Shown piece after piece: positions 1 to 7,895 of a DNA stretch of 64,000 nucleotides; the first letter of the stretch is position 1, and every line of letters starts with the position of its first letter. Below the pieces are notes generated by a model, which saw only the letters and a program-made list of their open reading frames with translations, made no database searches and was not told where the DNA came from. The stretch lies in assembly GCF_020071995.1 (NCBI RefSeq), contig NZ_JABWTK010000002.1:124001-188000 (forward strand). Direction: 5' to 3'. Both the position numbers and the translations under genes were made by a program. Source of the stretch: Planococcus chinensis (lineage in GTDB: Bacteria > Bacillota > Bacilli > Bacillales_A > Planococcaceae).

Positions 1-1306
1 TGGCTTCCAGCTGCCGCTGCGTTTCCTCAATCAGCTGTTCAGCTTCTTTTTCCCGAATCGACTCCATTAAAGCATGGCGGAGCTCCACCACTTTCAGCTC
101 GTTGAAAACTTCGCTGAAAGTCAATTGATACTTTTGGAGCAAGCTTTGAACTTGCCGGTTGACCAAGGTCATTCCTAGACGCGGCATGACAATCGGCATT
201 TCCATGCCCATTACTTTAAAGACGCCTTTCAAGGCAGCCCAGTAAGCAATTTCTCCCGGGCCTCCGACAAACGCCAGAACCGGAAAAACCAATTCCTGCA
301 TTAAAGGACGCGTCACAACATTATTGCTCAGGCGTTCAGGTGAGTTTTTCGCAATATCCAGCAATTCTTCCCTAGTGAAAGCTACCGCCCCTTCATTGCC
401 GATAAACCCATTGCCTTCGCGCTGAAGCAAAATGCGTTCGCCTTCCACCGTAATGAATAGATTAGCCGCCTGCGGTTCCGCATCAATGACTGCGGAATAT
501 CCTTCTTCAACCAGGTTTTGTTCCGCCGCCAGGACCGCTTCGGCAATTTCTTCCGACTTCTCAATCATGCGTACAAAATAAGCCGCTTCGTATTTCCGGA
601 GATCGGGACTGGCAGCGTCAATATACAGCAGCCCTTCTTCTTTGAAAAAGTAATTAAGCAGCGCTGCAAAGAAATCCGTATAGGACTCGGCGCCGTCCAA
701 AAAGGCAAAGACTGTTTCGTGCATGTTTTTAGAGTACTCGGTTTCAGGCAAGCTTCTGAAATATTCTTCCAAATAGGAATGGACTTTCGCTTTATTCAAT
801 TTTGCAGTGGAGGCTGAATTCTTTCCGTATTCAACATGAGGAAAATTCAGTTTGTCCAACCGGCCGTCTATGCCTCTGTATAAATGGCTGATTTCCGCCA
901 AATCATGGTCTTCGCCAGCTATCCAGAAGACGGGGACGACTTTTGTTGCCAATTGTTCGCTCGCCTGTTTCGCCAGAACGATGACAGAGATGGCTTTGTG
1001 CACGGTGTATAAAGGTCCTGTTAAAAGGCCTGCCTGTTGGCCGGTTACAACGACCGGTGCACCGTTCTCAAAATCGGACAGATGGGCTTCCGCCTTTTGG
1101 GAAATGCCGTTCGGTTCCATGAATTTGCGCAGGATCGATCCAACTTTTGCACGATCGACTTCGTGCTGCTGCAGCACCTCAAAGCGCTTGCTGACATTCT
1201 CAGCGCTTGGCCCATATGAAAAATACTGTAGAATATTCGCTTTTCCGTTTATGTAGTCTTCCATTAGCTGGCTGGCTGGTTTTATATATTGTTCTTCTAA
1301 CCTCAT
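1..1306 (-). CDS. bshC: Bacillithiol biosynthesis cysteine-adding enzyme BshC (3' part cut by window edge)
   Basis: BshC catalyses the last step of bacillithiol synthesis, adding cysteine to glucosaminyl-malate in the cytoplasm. My translation from the ATG at 1306 begins MRLEEQYIKPASQL and includes VVVTGQQAGLLTGPLYT and VFWIAGEDHD, both characteristic of this family. About 435 codons are present and the C-terminal part (the family is about 540 residues) lies beyond position 1. The start is supported by an AAAGGGGA ribosome site a few bases upstream. It follows panE and a DUF3397 gene on the same strand, the arrangement around ylbQ/yllA in Bacillus. Identity is from motif recognition, not a search. 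Confidence 0.93.
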   Translation of the reverse strand, partial: MRLEEQYIKPASQLMEDYINGKANILQYFSYGPSAENVSKRFEVLQQHEVDRAKVGSILRKFMEPNGISQKAEAHLSDFENGAPVVVTGQQAGLLTGPLYTVHKAISVIVLAKQASEQLATKVVPVFWIAGEDHDLAEISHLYRGIDGRLDKLNFPHVEYGKNSASTAKLNKAKVHSYLEEYFRSLPETEYSKNMHETVFAFLDGAESYTDFFAALLNYFFKEEGLLYIDAASPDLRKYEAAYFVRMIEKSEEIAEAVLAAEQNLVEEGYSAVIDAEPQAANLFITVEGERILLQREGNGFIGNEGAVAFTREELLDIAKNSPERLSNNVVTRPLMQELVFPVLAFVGGPGEIAYWAALKGVFKVMGMEMPIVMPRLGMTLVNRQVQSLLQKYQLTFSEVFNELKVVELRHALMESIREKEAEQLIEETQRQLEA

Positions 1307-1380
1307 GAAAAATTGTCCCCTTTTCCGTTTACATTCAGTATTACTATATCAAACGCAATCGCTGTTGGAAAAATATACGC

Positions 1381-1764
1381 TTACGAAGTTAGAAAACGGC
1401 TGATGCTGAGGGCCAGTCCAGTTACCCATAGAAGAAAATATGCAATGCTCAAAATCAGGAAATACGTGCGCCATGTTTTCCGGATAAACGAGACAACTTT
1501 GATTTCCTTCGATTTAATCCACTCAATTGTCAGCAAGAACATTGCGATCACGACAGCGATGATATAGGTGATGGCCGCAATATCATATGACCAAATGACT
1601 GCAGCCGCTACCGGAATGGAAACGAACAGTAAAAACGTCGTGGCATCTGCGGCCAGTCCGATTGAACGCCGCCCCATTTTTTTGCGGGCAATCAATAGTG
1701 TCAAAACGAATAAAATAATAGGAGCAAAGATAAATGCCGCCCCGATTGAATATAAAATGTCCAT
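1381..1764 (-). CDS. DUF3397-type small integral membrane protein
   Basis: This 127-residue protein is mostly hydrophobic, with four predicted membrane segments near residues 4-25, 38-58, 64-84 and 98-120, and short basic loops (RKKMGRR; KSKEIK). Size, topology and position between panE and bshC fit the DUF3397 family of Bacillales. No catalytic motif is visible and its role is unknown. It starts 3 nt after the panE stop, with a GAGGT ribosome site inside the end of panE, so the two are probably translationally coupled. Confidence 0.75.
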   Translation of the reverse strand: MDILYSIGAAFIFAPIILFVLTLLIARKKMGRRSIGLAADATTFLLFVSIPVAAAVIWSYDIAAITYIIAVVIAMFLLTIEWIKSKEIKVVSFIRKTWRTYFLILSIAYFLLWVTGLALSISRFLTS

Positions 1765-1767
1765 AGA

Positions 1768-2625
1768 TCAAACCTCGATTGATTTTAGTAGTTGATAAAA
1801 TGCTTTTAACAAAGGGAGTTCGATTGGAGATCGCTCCAATAAATACAGCACAATGGTGTCCAGCTCCATTTTGCGGCCAGCCTGTTTGTCCATCAGCATC
1901 GAAGATGAATTTTCGGCAGTCGCCTTGCATAAAGCGGTTACTTCTTCAAAAGGCAGCAGCGTTTTGATTTCCGGAAAAGCCCGGTCCAGTTCGGCATAGA
2001 CTCTCTGCATCAGATCATAGGCATAGGGATTCGACAAAAGTTCGCCGTTTTTTAAAGCCGTTATCGCCGTGAGCGGGTTGATGATGCCGTTTAGCAGCAC
2101 TTTGCGGAACAGGAGACGGTCTGCATCCTCATGCCATTCCGCCCGGAAGCCATGGCGCTGGGTAAACGGAAGAAACGTTTCCTTCCGCCCTTTTAACAGG
2201 GCCCATTTAACCGTTCCGTCCCCGGTATGCCGGACTTCGTTGTCGCTGATTTTTAGGGCACCATGTTCTACACTGCCTGCAGCAATATCTCCGTTAGGCA
2301 ATTGATCAGCCAACCGGAGGTGGAGCATGCCGTTTTGGAGGAACACTACCGGGTTATGCGGGGCATATTGTGTAAGAGCTGGCATAAGCTGTGGCAGCGC
2401 ATCATATTTCACTGCCAGCAGGACAAAAGCGTCCGGAGGGATTTCCGCCCAATCTGTAAAGGCTGGCACATTGTGGCGTTGTCCGTCTTTTAGGATCCCT
2501 CGTTCATTAATGATGCGGGCTTGCTGTTTTCGGTGCGCCAGTATTTGCACTGCGGCTCCTGCTTCATCCAATAAACAGGCGAGCAGCAGGCCAACCGCTC
2601 CTCCGCCGACGATGACCACTTTCAT
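1768..2625 (-). CDS. panE: 2-dehydropantoate 2-reductase
   Basis: A 285-residue NADPH-dependent ketopantoate reductase family member (PanE/ApbA; YlbQ-like), acting in pantothenate and coenzyme A synthesis. The N-terminal Rossmann motif is MKVVIVGGGAVGLLLACLL. The central segment VFLQNGM and the later FRKVLLNGIINPLTA segment match the family's substrate-binding and hinge region. An in-frame ATG lies 15 nt further upstream, but an AGGAGGG sequence sits between the two ATGs and ideally serves the inner one. It probably heads a small operon with the DUF3397 gene and bshC. Some ApbA paralogues are not true PanE, so the exact substrate is inferred. Confidence 0.86.
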   Translation of the reverse strand: MKVVIVGGGAVGLLLACLLDEAGAAVQILAHRKQQARIINERGILKDGQRHNVPAFTDWAEIPPDAFVLLAVKYDALPQLMPALTQYAPHNPVVFLQNGMLHLRLADQLPNGDIAAGSVEHGALKISDNEVRHTGDGTVKWALLKGRKETFLPFTQRHGFRAEWHEDADRLLFRKVLLNGIINPLTAITALKNGELLSNPYAYDLMQRVYAELDRAFPEIKTLLPFEEVTALCKATAENSSSMLMDKQAGRKMELDTIVLYLLERSPIELPLLKAFYQLLKSIEV

Positions 2626-2650
2626 GGCTTCCCTCCTCATGCAATCTCAA

Positions 2651-2685
2651 AAAAGAAGCCTGCCATAATAAGGCAGACTTCTTTC
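2651..2685 (-). terminator. Intrinsic terminator of the acyl-CoA carboxylase operon
   Basis: Near-perfect 13-bp inverted repeat (AAAGAAG-CTGCC arms, one C/A mismatch) around an ATAATA loop. It is followed on the minus strand by a run of six T. It lies just after the carboxyltransferase stop and before panE, so it separates the two operons. Confidence 0.85.
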
Positions 2686-2698
2686 TTATTAACTCTTA

Positions 2699-4249
2699 TT
2701 ATACAGGATAAACGCCATGTTTTCGATATGGCAAAGGCAAATCTTTTGTTTCGTAAATAGCCAGGCGCTGCGACAACACATCCCGAAGCTGATAAGGAGC
2801 CACGATTTCATCGATAATCAGCTCAGACGCCAATTTGTAAATATCGATTTCTTCCTTGTACTCCTGATGTTTTTCAAGAACATATTTCAAGCGCTCTTTC
2901 GGATCTTCAATAGCTTCAATTTTGTTTGAATAGACAGCATTGACGGCCGCCTCTGGACCCATTACTGCAATTTGGGCAGTTGGAAGCGCGATGCACACAT
3001 CCGGCTCGAAAGCAGGGCCTGCCATCGCATATAATCCCGCACCGTATGCTTTGCGGACAATAACCGAAATTTTAGGCACAGTCGCCGAACTCATGGCCGC
3101 GATAAATTTCGCACCGTGGCGGATAATGCCTGCGCGTTCGACTTTCGTTCCGATCATAAAGCCCGGCACATCTGCCAGGAACAATAACGGAATGGAGAAA
3201 GCATCGCATAAGTTGATGAATTTCGCGCCTTTATCGGCTGAATCTCCGAACAGCACGCCGCCTTTTACTTTCGGCTGGTTCGCCAGGATCCCGACTGCCT
3301 GGCCGTCAATGCGGGCAAGGCCCGTAATCAATTCACCAGCAAATAGTTTTTTGATGTCAAAGAAGCTGCCTTCATCGACCAACTGTTCGATCAGTTCATA
3401 CATATCAAACGGTGCATTTTGATTTTCCGGAATGATAGCTTCCAGCGTGCGTCCGGCTTTCGCTGCTTTTGCTTCAATTTTTTCAGGCTTGATGGCAAAA
3501 TTCGCCGGGAAGAATGTTAAATAGCGGCGCGCCTCTTCTATGGCTTCTTCTTCAGTCGAAACCAATACATCGCCTACTCCACTGACGGTGCAGTGCATGC
3601 GGGCTCCGCCCATTTCTTCGAGCGTCACTTTTTCGCCGATCACTTTTTCGGCCATCCGCGGAGAACCCAAGTACATCGAAGCATTGCCTTCGACCATGAT
3701 AACAATATCGCAAAACGCCGGTATGTATGCTCCGCCAGCTGCAGACGGACCGAACAATAGGCAAATTTGCGGAACCATCCCAGACATTCTCACCTGGTTA
3801 TGGAAAATCCGCCCCGCACCCCTACGGTTTGGAAACATATCCAGCTGGTCTGTGATGCGGGCACCTGCAGAATCCACCAGATAAAGCATAGGCACCTGCA
3901 TTTTTTCTGCAGTCTCTTGAATGCGGATGATTTTTTCAACGGTGCGCGAACCCCATGATCCAGCTTTAACCGTAGAATCATTCGCCATTACGCAAACTGT
4001 CTGGCCGTTCACTTTGCCGATTGCCGTAACTACGCCATCAGCCGGCAAATCGCCTGCTTCTGCATTTGCGAATCGGCCATCTTCCGCATAATTCTCATCA
4101 TCAAACAAAAGCTTAAGCCGATCGCGGACGAATAGCTTATTGCTTTCCTTCATTTTCTCGTGATATTTAGGATGCCCTCCCGCAAAAATCGTCGCGAGTT
4201 TTTGTTCCAAGCGTTCGTTATAGCCGGTTGTTTCACTCGTTTTTGTCAT
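2699..4249 (-). CDS. Acyl-CoA carboxylase, carboxyltransferase subunit (propionyl/methylcrotonyl type)
   Basis: A 516-residue carboxyltransferase of the crotonase-like superfamily, transferring CO2 from carboxybiotin to an acyl-CoA. The first half carries the acyl-CoA pocket (VDSAGARI; FGPSAAGGAYIPA around residues 165-180) and the second half the carboxybiotin pocket (ADVPGFMIGTKVERAGII; KAYGAGLYAM). The single-chain layout is that of PccB/MccB/YngE proteins, not the split bacterial AccA/AccD. It is the last gene of a three-gene unit with a biotin carrier and biotin carboxylase, and its 3' end meets a terminator. Whether the substrate is propionyl-CoA, methylcrotonyl-CoA or another acyl-CoA cannot be decided from motifs. 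The cre site upstream favours a catabolic role. Confidence 0.9.
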   Translation of the reverse strand: MTKTSETTGYNERLEQKLATIFAGGHPKYHEKMKESNKLFVRDRLKLLFDDENYAEDGRFANAEAGDLPADGVVTAIGKVNGQTVCVMANDSTVKAGSWGSRTVEKIIRIQETAEKMQVPMLYLVDSAGARITDQLDMFPNRRGAGRIFHNQVRMSGMVPQICLLFGPSAAGGAYIPAFCDIVIMVEGNASMYLGSPRMAEKVIGEKVTLEEMGGARMHCTVSGVGDVLVSTEEEAIEEARRYLTFFPANFAIKPEKIEAKAAKAGRTLEAIIPENQNAPFDMYELIEQLVDEGSFFDIKKLFAGELITGLARIDGQAVGILANQPKVKGGVLFGDSADKGAKFINLCDAFSIPLLFLADVPGFMIGTKVERAGIIRHGAKFIAAMSSATVPKISVIVRKAYGAGLYAMAGPAFEPDVCIALPTAQIAVMGPEAAVNAVYSNKIEAIEDPKERLKYVLEKHQEYKEEIDIYKLASELIIDEIVAPYQLRDVLSQRLAIYETKDLPLPYRKHGVYPV

Positions 4250-4276
4250 TTCGCTGCCCCCTTTGCATGAAACGGA

Positions 4277-4492
4277 TTATTCTCCCAGTGTCATCAATGT
4301 TTCTTCTTCGTTGACGAATCCGCCGACTTCCACATGGATTTTTTCCACTGTGCCGCCAGTTTCCGCTTCAACCGGAATTTCCATTTTCATTGATTCAATT
4401 GTAAGAACGGCTTGGCCTGCGCTTACCGCTTCCCCTTCTGCTACCAATACGTTCAATACTGTTCCTGCCATCGATGCTTTTAGTTCTTTCAT
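4277..4492 (-). CDS. Biotin carrier (biotin/lipoyl attachment) small subunit
   Basis: A 71-residue single-domain biotinyl carrier. The attachment motif is ESMKME, with the modified lysine between the methionines; many carriers have EAMKM, but the serine form also occurs. The flanking glycines (SMAGTVLNVLV; GGTVEKIHV) define the flattened beta-barrel. The start at MKELKAS is chosen because AAGGAGGAA lies about 9 nt upstream, and the longer open frame would begin inside that ribosome site. The gene starts 5 nt after the biotin carboxylase stop. It resembles the tiny carrier in the B. subtilis yng acyl-CoA cluster. Confidence 0.92.
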   Translation of the reverse strand: MKELKASMAGTVLNVLVAEGEAVSAGQAVLTIESMKMEIPVEAETGGTVEKIHVEVGGFVNEEETLMTLGE

Positions 4493-4497
4493 AATCC

Positions 4498-5838
4498 CTA
4501 TTCCTCCTTTGTTTTTTCGAGCCATTTCGGCAATACCGATGTTGCGTAGTCGCCGTTTACAAATTCCGCTGATTCAACAAATTCTTTGAATAGCGGAATA
4601 TTGGTTTTTACCCCTGTTATTGTAGCATGATTGAAAAAATTCTGTGATTTGCGGATAGCATCTACCCGGTCACTGCCCGTAATGATGATTTTAGAAATCA
4701 TCGGATCGTAAAAAGGCGTGACTGCATTGCCTTGTTCGTATCCGGACTCGATGCGGGCATCGCGGCCCCACATAATGGACTCCAGCTTTCCAGGCGATGG
4801 AAAGAAGGTCTTCGGATCTTCTGCGTAAATACGGAACTCAATGGCATGGCCATGGGTTTGGATGTTCTCCTGCGGCGGCAGCTCTTTGCCGTTCGCCACG
4901 TCAATCTGCCATTCCACCAAGTCATAGCCTGTCACTTGTTCTGTAACCGGATGCTCGACTTGAAGGCGTGTATTCATCTCCAGGAAGTAAAATTCATTGT
5001 TTTCATCGACAATAAATTCAACTGTTCCGGCATTGGTATAACCGACTGCCCGTGCAGCTTGAAGTGCCGCTTCACAAAGGCGAAGACGTGCATCCTGCGG
5101 CAAATGAGGCGACGGCGATTCTTCAATCACTTTCTGATTGCGCCGCTGGACCGAACAGTTCCGCTCAAATAAATGGACGATATTCCCATGCTTGTCGCCA
5201 AATATTTGTACTTCAATATGGCGCGCGTTTGCGATGAATTTTTCTAAAAAGACGACATCGTCTCCAAAATAAGCTTTCGCCCGATTTTTAACGGAAACAA
5301 ACTGTTGACTGAGCGCTTGCTCATTATCACAGCGCACCATGCCGATGCCGCCGCCTCCTGCACTCGCTTTCAGCATAACCGGATAGTCGATTGCCGCCGC
5401 TTCAGCTAAAGCTTCCTCAAGTTCGTGGACGCCTTCTTCTGTTCCTGGAACGACTGGAACCCCAGCCTGAATCATTGTGCGGCGAGATTCAATCTTATCG
5501 CCCATTTTTTCCATGATATCAGCGGACGGACCGATAAAGATCAACCCCGCCTGTTCGGTTTTCCGGGCAAATTCTGCGTTTTCCGACAGCAAGCCGTATC
5601 CCGGATGAATGGCATCCGCTCCGGAGGCCAGCGCCGCTTCAATAATTTTGTCAACTTTCAAATAAGACTGTGCGACCGGATTTGGTCCGATTAAAATAGC
5701 TTCGGTTGCTTCACTTGCATAAGGCAGATCCCCATCAGCCTCAGAGTGAATAGCAACCGTTTCGATGCCGAGGCGATCGCAGGTGCGGATAATCCGCCGT
5801 GCAATTTCGCCCCGGTTCGCAATCAGGATTTTATTCAT
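4498..5838 (-). CDS. Biotin carboxylase subunit of acyl-CoA carboxylase
   Basis: A 446-residue ATP-grasp biotin carboxylase that carboxylates the carrier's biotin using ATP and bicarbonate. It starts MNKILIANRGEIARRIIRTC, followed by HPGYGLLSENAEFA, the glycine-rich ATP loop KASAGGGGIGM and the active-site region EMNTRLQVEHPVTE. Length matches AccC/YngH. This second AccC-like protein is linked to a PccB-type carboxyltransferase, so it belongs to a dedicated acyl-CoA carboxylase and not to fatty acid synthesis. An AGGGGGT ribosome site supports the start. The promoter overlaps a consensus cre site, and an IS30 element lies about 70 bp further upstream. Confidence 0.92.
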   Translation of the reverse strand: MNKILIANRGEIARRIIRTCDRLGIETVAIHSEADGDLPYASEATEAILIGPNPVAQSYLKVDKIIEAALASGADAIHPGYGLLSENAEFARKTEQAGLIFIGPSADIMEKMGDKIESRRTMIQAGVPVVPGTEEGVHELEEALAEAAAIDYPVMLKASAGGGGIGMVRCDNEQALSQQFVSVKNRAKAYFGDDVVFLEKFIANARHIEVQIFGDKHGNIVHLFERNCSVQRRNQKVIEESPSPHLPQDARLRLCEAALQAARAVGYTNAGTVEFIVDENNEFYFLEMNTRLQVEHPVTEQVTGYDLVEWQIDVANGKELPPQENIQTHGHAIEFRIYAEDPKTFFPSPGKLESIMWGRDARIESGYEQGNAVTPFYDPMISKIIITGSDRVDAIRKSQNFFNHATITGVKTNIPLFKEFVESAEFVNGDYATSVLPKWLEKTKEE

Positions 5839-5873
5839 ATAAGAAATACCCCCTGTGTTTTTCTCCCTTCTCT

Positions 5874-5903
5874 AGCATATACGATTTTTGTAAGCGATTT
5901 CAA
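5874..5903 (-). promoter_or_regulatory. Putative sigma-A promoter of the acyl-CoA carboxylase operon
   Basis: On the minus strand TTGAAA (5898-5903) is followed by TATATG at 16 bp or TATGCT at 18 bp (within 5874-5881). The start codon of the biotin carboxylase lies about 35 bp downstream. The -35 region overlaps the cre site. Inferred from consensus only. Confidence 0.5.
5889..5902. promoter_or_regulatory. CcpA catabolite-responsive element (cre)
   Basis: TGTAAGCGATTTCA matches the consensus TGWAANCGNTNWCA at every defined position and overlaps the -35 region of the carboxylase operon promoter. In Bacillales, CcpA bound at such a site represses while glucose is plentiful. That would make this operon a catabolic, glucose-repressed unit; the binding itself is inferred. 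Confidence 0.7.
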
Positions 5904-5974
5904 CTATTGGCGCAAAACTTTTCAGAATAACAGATTTCATCCAGTGTTTTTCTATCAGTTTTTCATAAGATAGT

Positions 5975-5995
5975 TTGTCAAATTAAGTGCAACAC
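5975..5995 (+). repeat. IS30 left terminal inverted repeat
   Basis: Begins TTGTCAAATTAAGTGC and ends at CAACAC. It pairs with 7002-7022, differing at two positions near the outer edge. The transposase stop codon lies inside it. Confidence 0.8.
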
Positions 5996-6922
5996 TTCAT
6001 CCATGAGTGCTTCGGTTGCCGTTCTCCACTTCAGGCATTTTCGTGGCCGGTTATTGATCAGGCGGAGTGCTTCGTTTAATTCGCTTTCACTGACAGTGGC
6101 GAAATCGGTTTTCTTTGGAAAGAATTCACGCAAAAGTCCATTGCCGTTTTCGTTGCTTCCGCGCTGCCAGGAAGAATACGGATCCGCAAAGTACACCTGG
6201 ATGTTCAGATCTTTTTCAAGTGAGCTGTAACAGCTGAATTCTTTGCCCCGGTCGGTGGTTGCCGTGAGAAAGCCACCCTCTGGAAAGCGTCGGCACAACG
6301 TATGAACCGCTTTTTCCATCGAGGCTGAGGTGCGGTCCGCCATTTTGATGGCGGTGTACCAGCGGGTCTTGCGTTCGATGAAGGTGGCGACACAGGCTTT
6401 GCTTTTTCCGCGGCTGGAGACGACGGTATCCAGTTTCCAGTGACCGAAGGTCTCCCGTTTCCGGACCTCTTTCGGTCGTTTGGCAATCGGTGTGCCAATG
6501 GTAAAACGGCCACGCGTTTCCTGCGGTTTCCGCCGTTTCCCTTTCTGCCGCAGCATAGTGAGCGGCACCTGAATCACCCCTTCATAGATCCAGCGGTAAA
6601 TGGTTTTAAAGCAGAGCCTTCCTTCGAACAGCCGGTTGGCGATCTGTTCCGGGGACCAGGTCTCGTCCAGCTTCTGCTGGACAATAGCCACGGTTACTTC
6701 GGTCCCTTTGGACTTCGCGCCGCAGCACTTTTTCTTGCCGGCATAGGTTTCCTGCGCCGTTTCTGCTTGATAAGAGCCCTCGCTTTCACAACGCTTCATT
6801 TCGCGCGAAACGGTAGAGGGACTACGTCCCAATTTACGGGCGATTTCACGGATCGAGTAATTCAAATCCGCAAGGGTTTCTATTTTGACGCGTTCGGATA
6901 TGGTAAGATGGACGTAGCTCAT
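5978..6922 (-). CDS. IS30-family transposase
   Basis: A 314-residue DDE transposase. The N-terminal helix-turn-helix is typical of IS30 (LTISERVKIETL; SIREIARKLGRSPSTVSREM, residues about 8-42). The catalytic triad is visible as HWKLDTVV (first D), TTDRGKEF (second D) and GSNENGNGLLREFFPK (E), followed by the conserved NNRPRKCLKWRTATE tail. It is full length with no frameshift. The last codons and the TGA stop lie within the left inverted repeat. No terminator separates it from the downstream carboxylase operon on the same strand. Confidence 0.95.
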   Translation of the reverse strand: MSYVHLTISERVKIETLADLNYSIREIARKLGRSPSTVSREMKRCESEGSYQAETAQETYAGKKKCCGAKSKGTEVTVAIVQQKLDETWSPEQIANRLFEGRLCFKTIYRWIYEGVIQVPLTMLRQKGKRRKPQETRGRFTIGTPIAKRPKEVRKRETFGHWKLDTVVSSRGKSKACVATFIERKTRWYTAIKMADRTSASMEKAVHTLCRRFPEGGFLTATTDRGKEFSCYSSLEKDLNIQVYFADPYSSWQRGSNENGNGLLREFFPKKTDFATVSESELNEALRLINNRPRKCLKWRTATEALMDEVLHLI

Positions 6923-7001
6923 GACAGAACCTCCGTGTAGTGTTGGTGTGGTAACTTACATTTTACACGAATCTGTCATGGGCCCTTTTTTGTTTTTTAG
7001 G

Positions 7002-7022
7002 GTGTTGCACTTAATATTACAA
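7002..7022 (-). repeat. IS30 right terminal inverted repeat
   Basis: Read on the minus strand it begins TTGTAATATTAAGTGC, complementary in arrangement to the left end. It lies 80 bp upstream of the transposase start. Confidence 0.8.
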
Positions 7023-7030
7023 TTCGTCAT

Positions 7031-7061
7031 AAAAAAAAGACTTCCTTTAGCGGAAGTCTTT
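7031..7061 (-). terminator. Intrinsic terminator of the enoyl-CoA hydratase-like gene
   Basis: Perfect 10-bp stem AAAGACTTCC/GGAAGTCTTT with a 6-nt loop, and a T-run on the minus strand. The gene's stop codon touches the upstream arm. The IS30 element begins 9 bp beyond. Confidence 0.88.
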
Positions 7062-7812
7062 ATTTTTTCGTCTTATCCAGGAAATTATCAACGGCTTCGT
7101 GGTGTGCATCGGCTTCCCAAAGTTCGGCGCAGCGCCGCACTTCGGCTTCTACCCGGTCCTTTAAGCCACTAGCCTGCCATTTGCGGATGGCCATTTCTTT
7201 GTAGGCGCGGTGCACTTCCGGAAGAATCTTTTTCATCGAATGGATAAATGCTTCAACATCGTCATCGTTGCGGACTATTTTGGTCGCCCAGCCGTTTTCA
7301 AGCAGTTCATCCGCTCTATATGCCCGTGCATCGCTGAGCATTTTCAGCGCCCGGTCATGCTGCAGGGTTTCAAACAGGTAGCTGCCGCCTCCCCAGCCGC
7401 TTGTGATGGCAAGCGTGCCTTGGATAAAGCCGCATTTTGCATGTTCTCTTACTAATCGGTAATCGCAGGCAGTCGCAATTTCACAGCCGCCGCCTACTGC
7501 AGCTCCGTTCACCAAAGCAATCACCGGTACCGGCAAGGTTTTGATGGCGTAAAGCACTTCGCTCATCCGCTTCAGCATTGGATACGCTTGTTCTTTTGTT
7601 TTCAATTCGTGGAATACTGACAGATCGCCGCCGGAACAAAAAGCTTGGGATCCGGAAGCGGTGATGATGACAAAACGCGGTTTTGACTTATGTACTTTTT
7701 TCGTTAATTCTTCGAGCCCTTCCATCACGCCTTCATTGATGGCATTGCGGATATCCGGGCGGTCGATTGTAAAGGTGAGGATTTCGTCTGTCATTTCAAT
7801 TTTATACGACAT
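7060..7812 (-). CDS. Enoyl-CoA hydratase/isomerase (crotonase-fold) family protein, possibly a decarboxylase-type member
   Basis: A 250-residue crotonase-fold protein. Oxyanion-hole segments are visible as AFCSGGDL (about residues 57-64) and GAAVGGGCEIA (103-113). Glu111 corresponds to the first catalytic glutamate of enoyl-CoA hydratases. Where the second glutamate is expected (PE in typical hydratases) the sequence reads G132-T133, followed by a shortened spacing to GWGGG. That argues against a standard hydratase and for another crotonase-family activity. The start MSYKIEM is chosen because AAGGAGTG precedes it; a longer frame adds 16 unsupported residues. It is downstream of rpmF on the same strand but separated from it by a terminator. 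Confidence 0.85.
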   Translation of the reverse strand: MSYKIEMTDEILTFTIDRPDIRNAINEGVMEGLEELTKKVHKSKPRFVIITASGSQAFCSGGDLSVFHELKTKEQAYPMLKRMSEVLYAIKTLPVPVIALVNGAAVGGGCEIATACDYRLVREHAKCGFIQGTLAITSGWGGGSYLFETLQHDRALKMLSDARAYRADELLENGWATKIVRNDDDVEAFIHSMKKILPEVHRAYKEMAIRKWQASGLKDRVEAEVRRCAELWEADAHHEAVDNFLDKTKK

Positions 7813-7840
7813 CTTATCACTCCTTATTTTTAGGTAGAGA

Positions 7841-7879
7841 AAAAGGCTATCGAGAGCCATGGCCTCTCAATAGCCTTTT
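7841..7879 (-). terminator. Intrinsic terminator of the yceD-rpmF operon
   Basis: Long inverted repeat with AAAGGCTAT/ATAGCCTTT outer arms and a GAG/CTC inner stem around a CCATGG core, with T-runs on both sides. It lies just after the rpmF stop. Confidence 0.82.
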
Positions 7880-7895
7880 AGCAGCAAATACTGTT

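Larger units (their letters stand above)
5975..7022 (-). mobile_element. IS30-family insertion sequence, intact
   Basis: About 1.05 kb, bounded by imperfect 21-bp inverted repeats (5975-5995 and 7002-7022, 19 of 21 matching), the inner 14 bp being ATTAAGTGCAACAC. One full-length transposase fills it. No convincing 2-3 bp target duplication is visible, so the exact ends are uncertain by a few bases. It sits between the terminator of the hydratase-fold gene and the carboxylase promoter without breaking a gene. Confidence 0.9.

Noticed and set aside
5839-5975. Possible target-site duplication around the IS30 element
   Set aside because: Two- and three-base flanks tested for several end positions did not match on both sides.
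5978-5995. Initial idea that the transposase stop codon is supplied by flanking host DNA
   Set aside because: Extending the alignment of the two ends gives 21-bp inverted repeats that include the stop triplet.
6205-6940. Open frames antisense to the IS30 transposase
   Set aside because: Shadows of a full-length transposase with intact DDE motifs.
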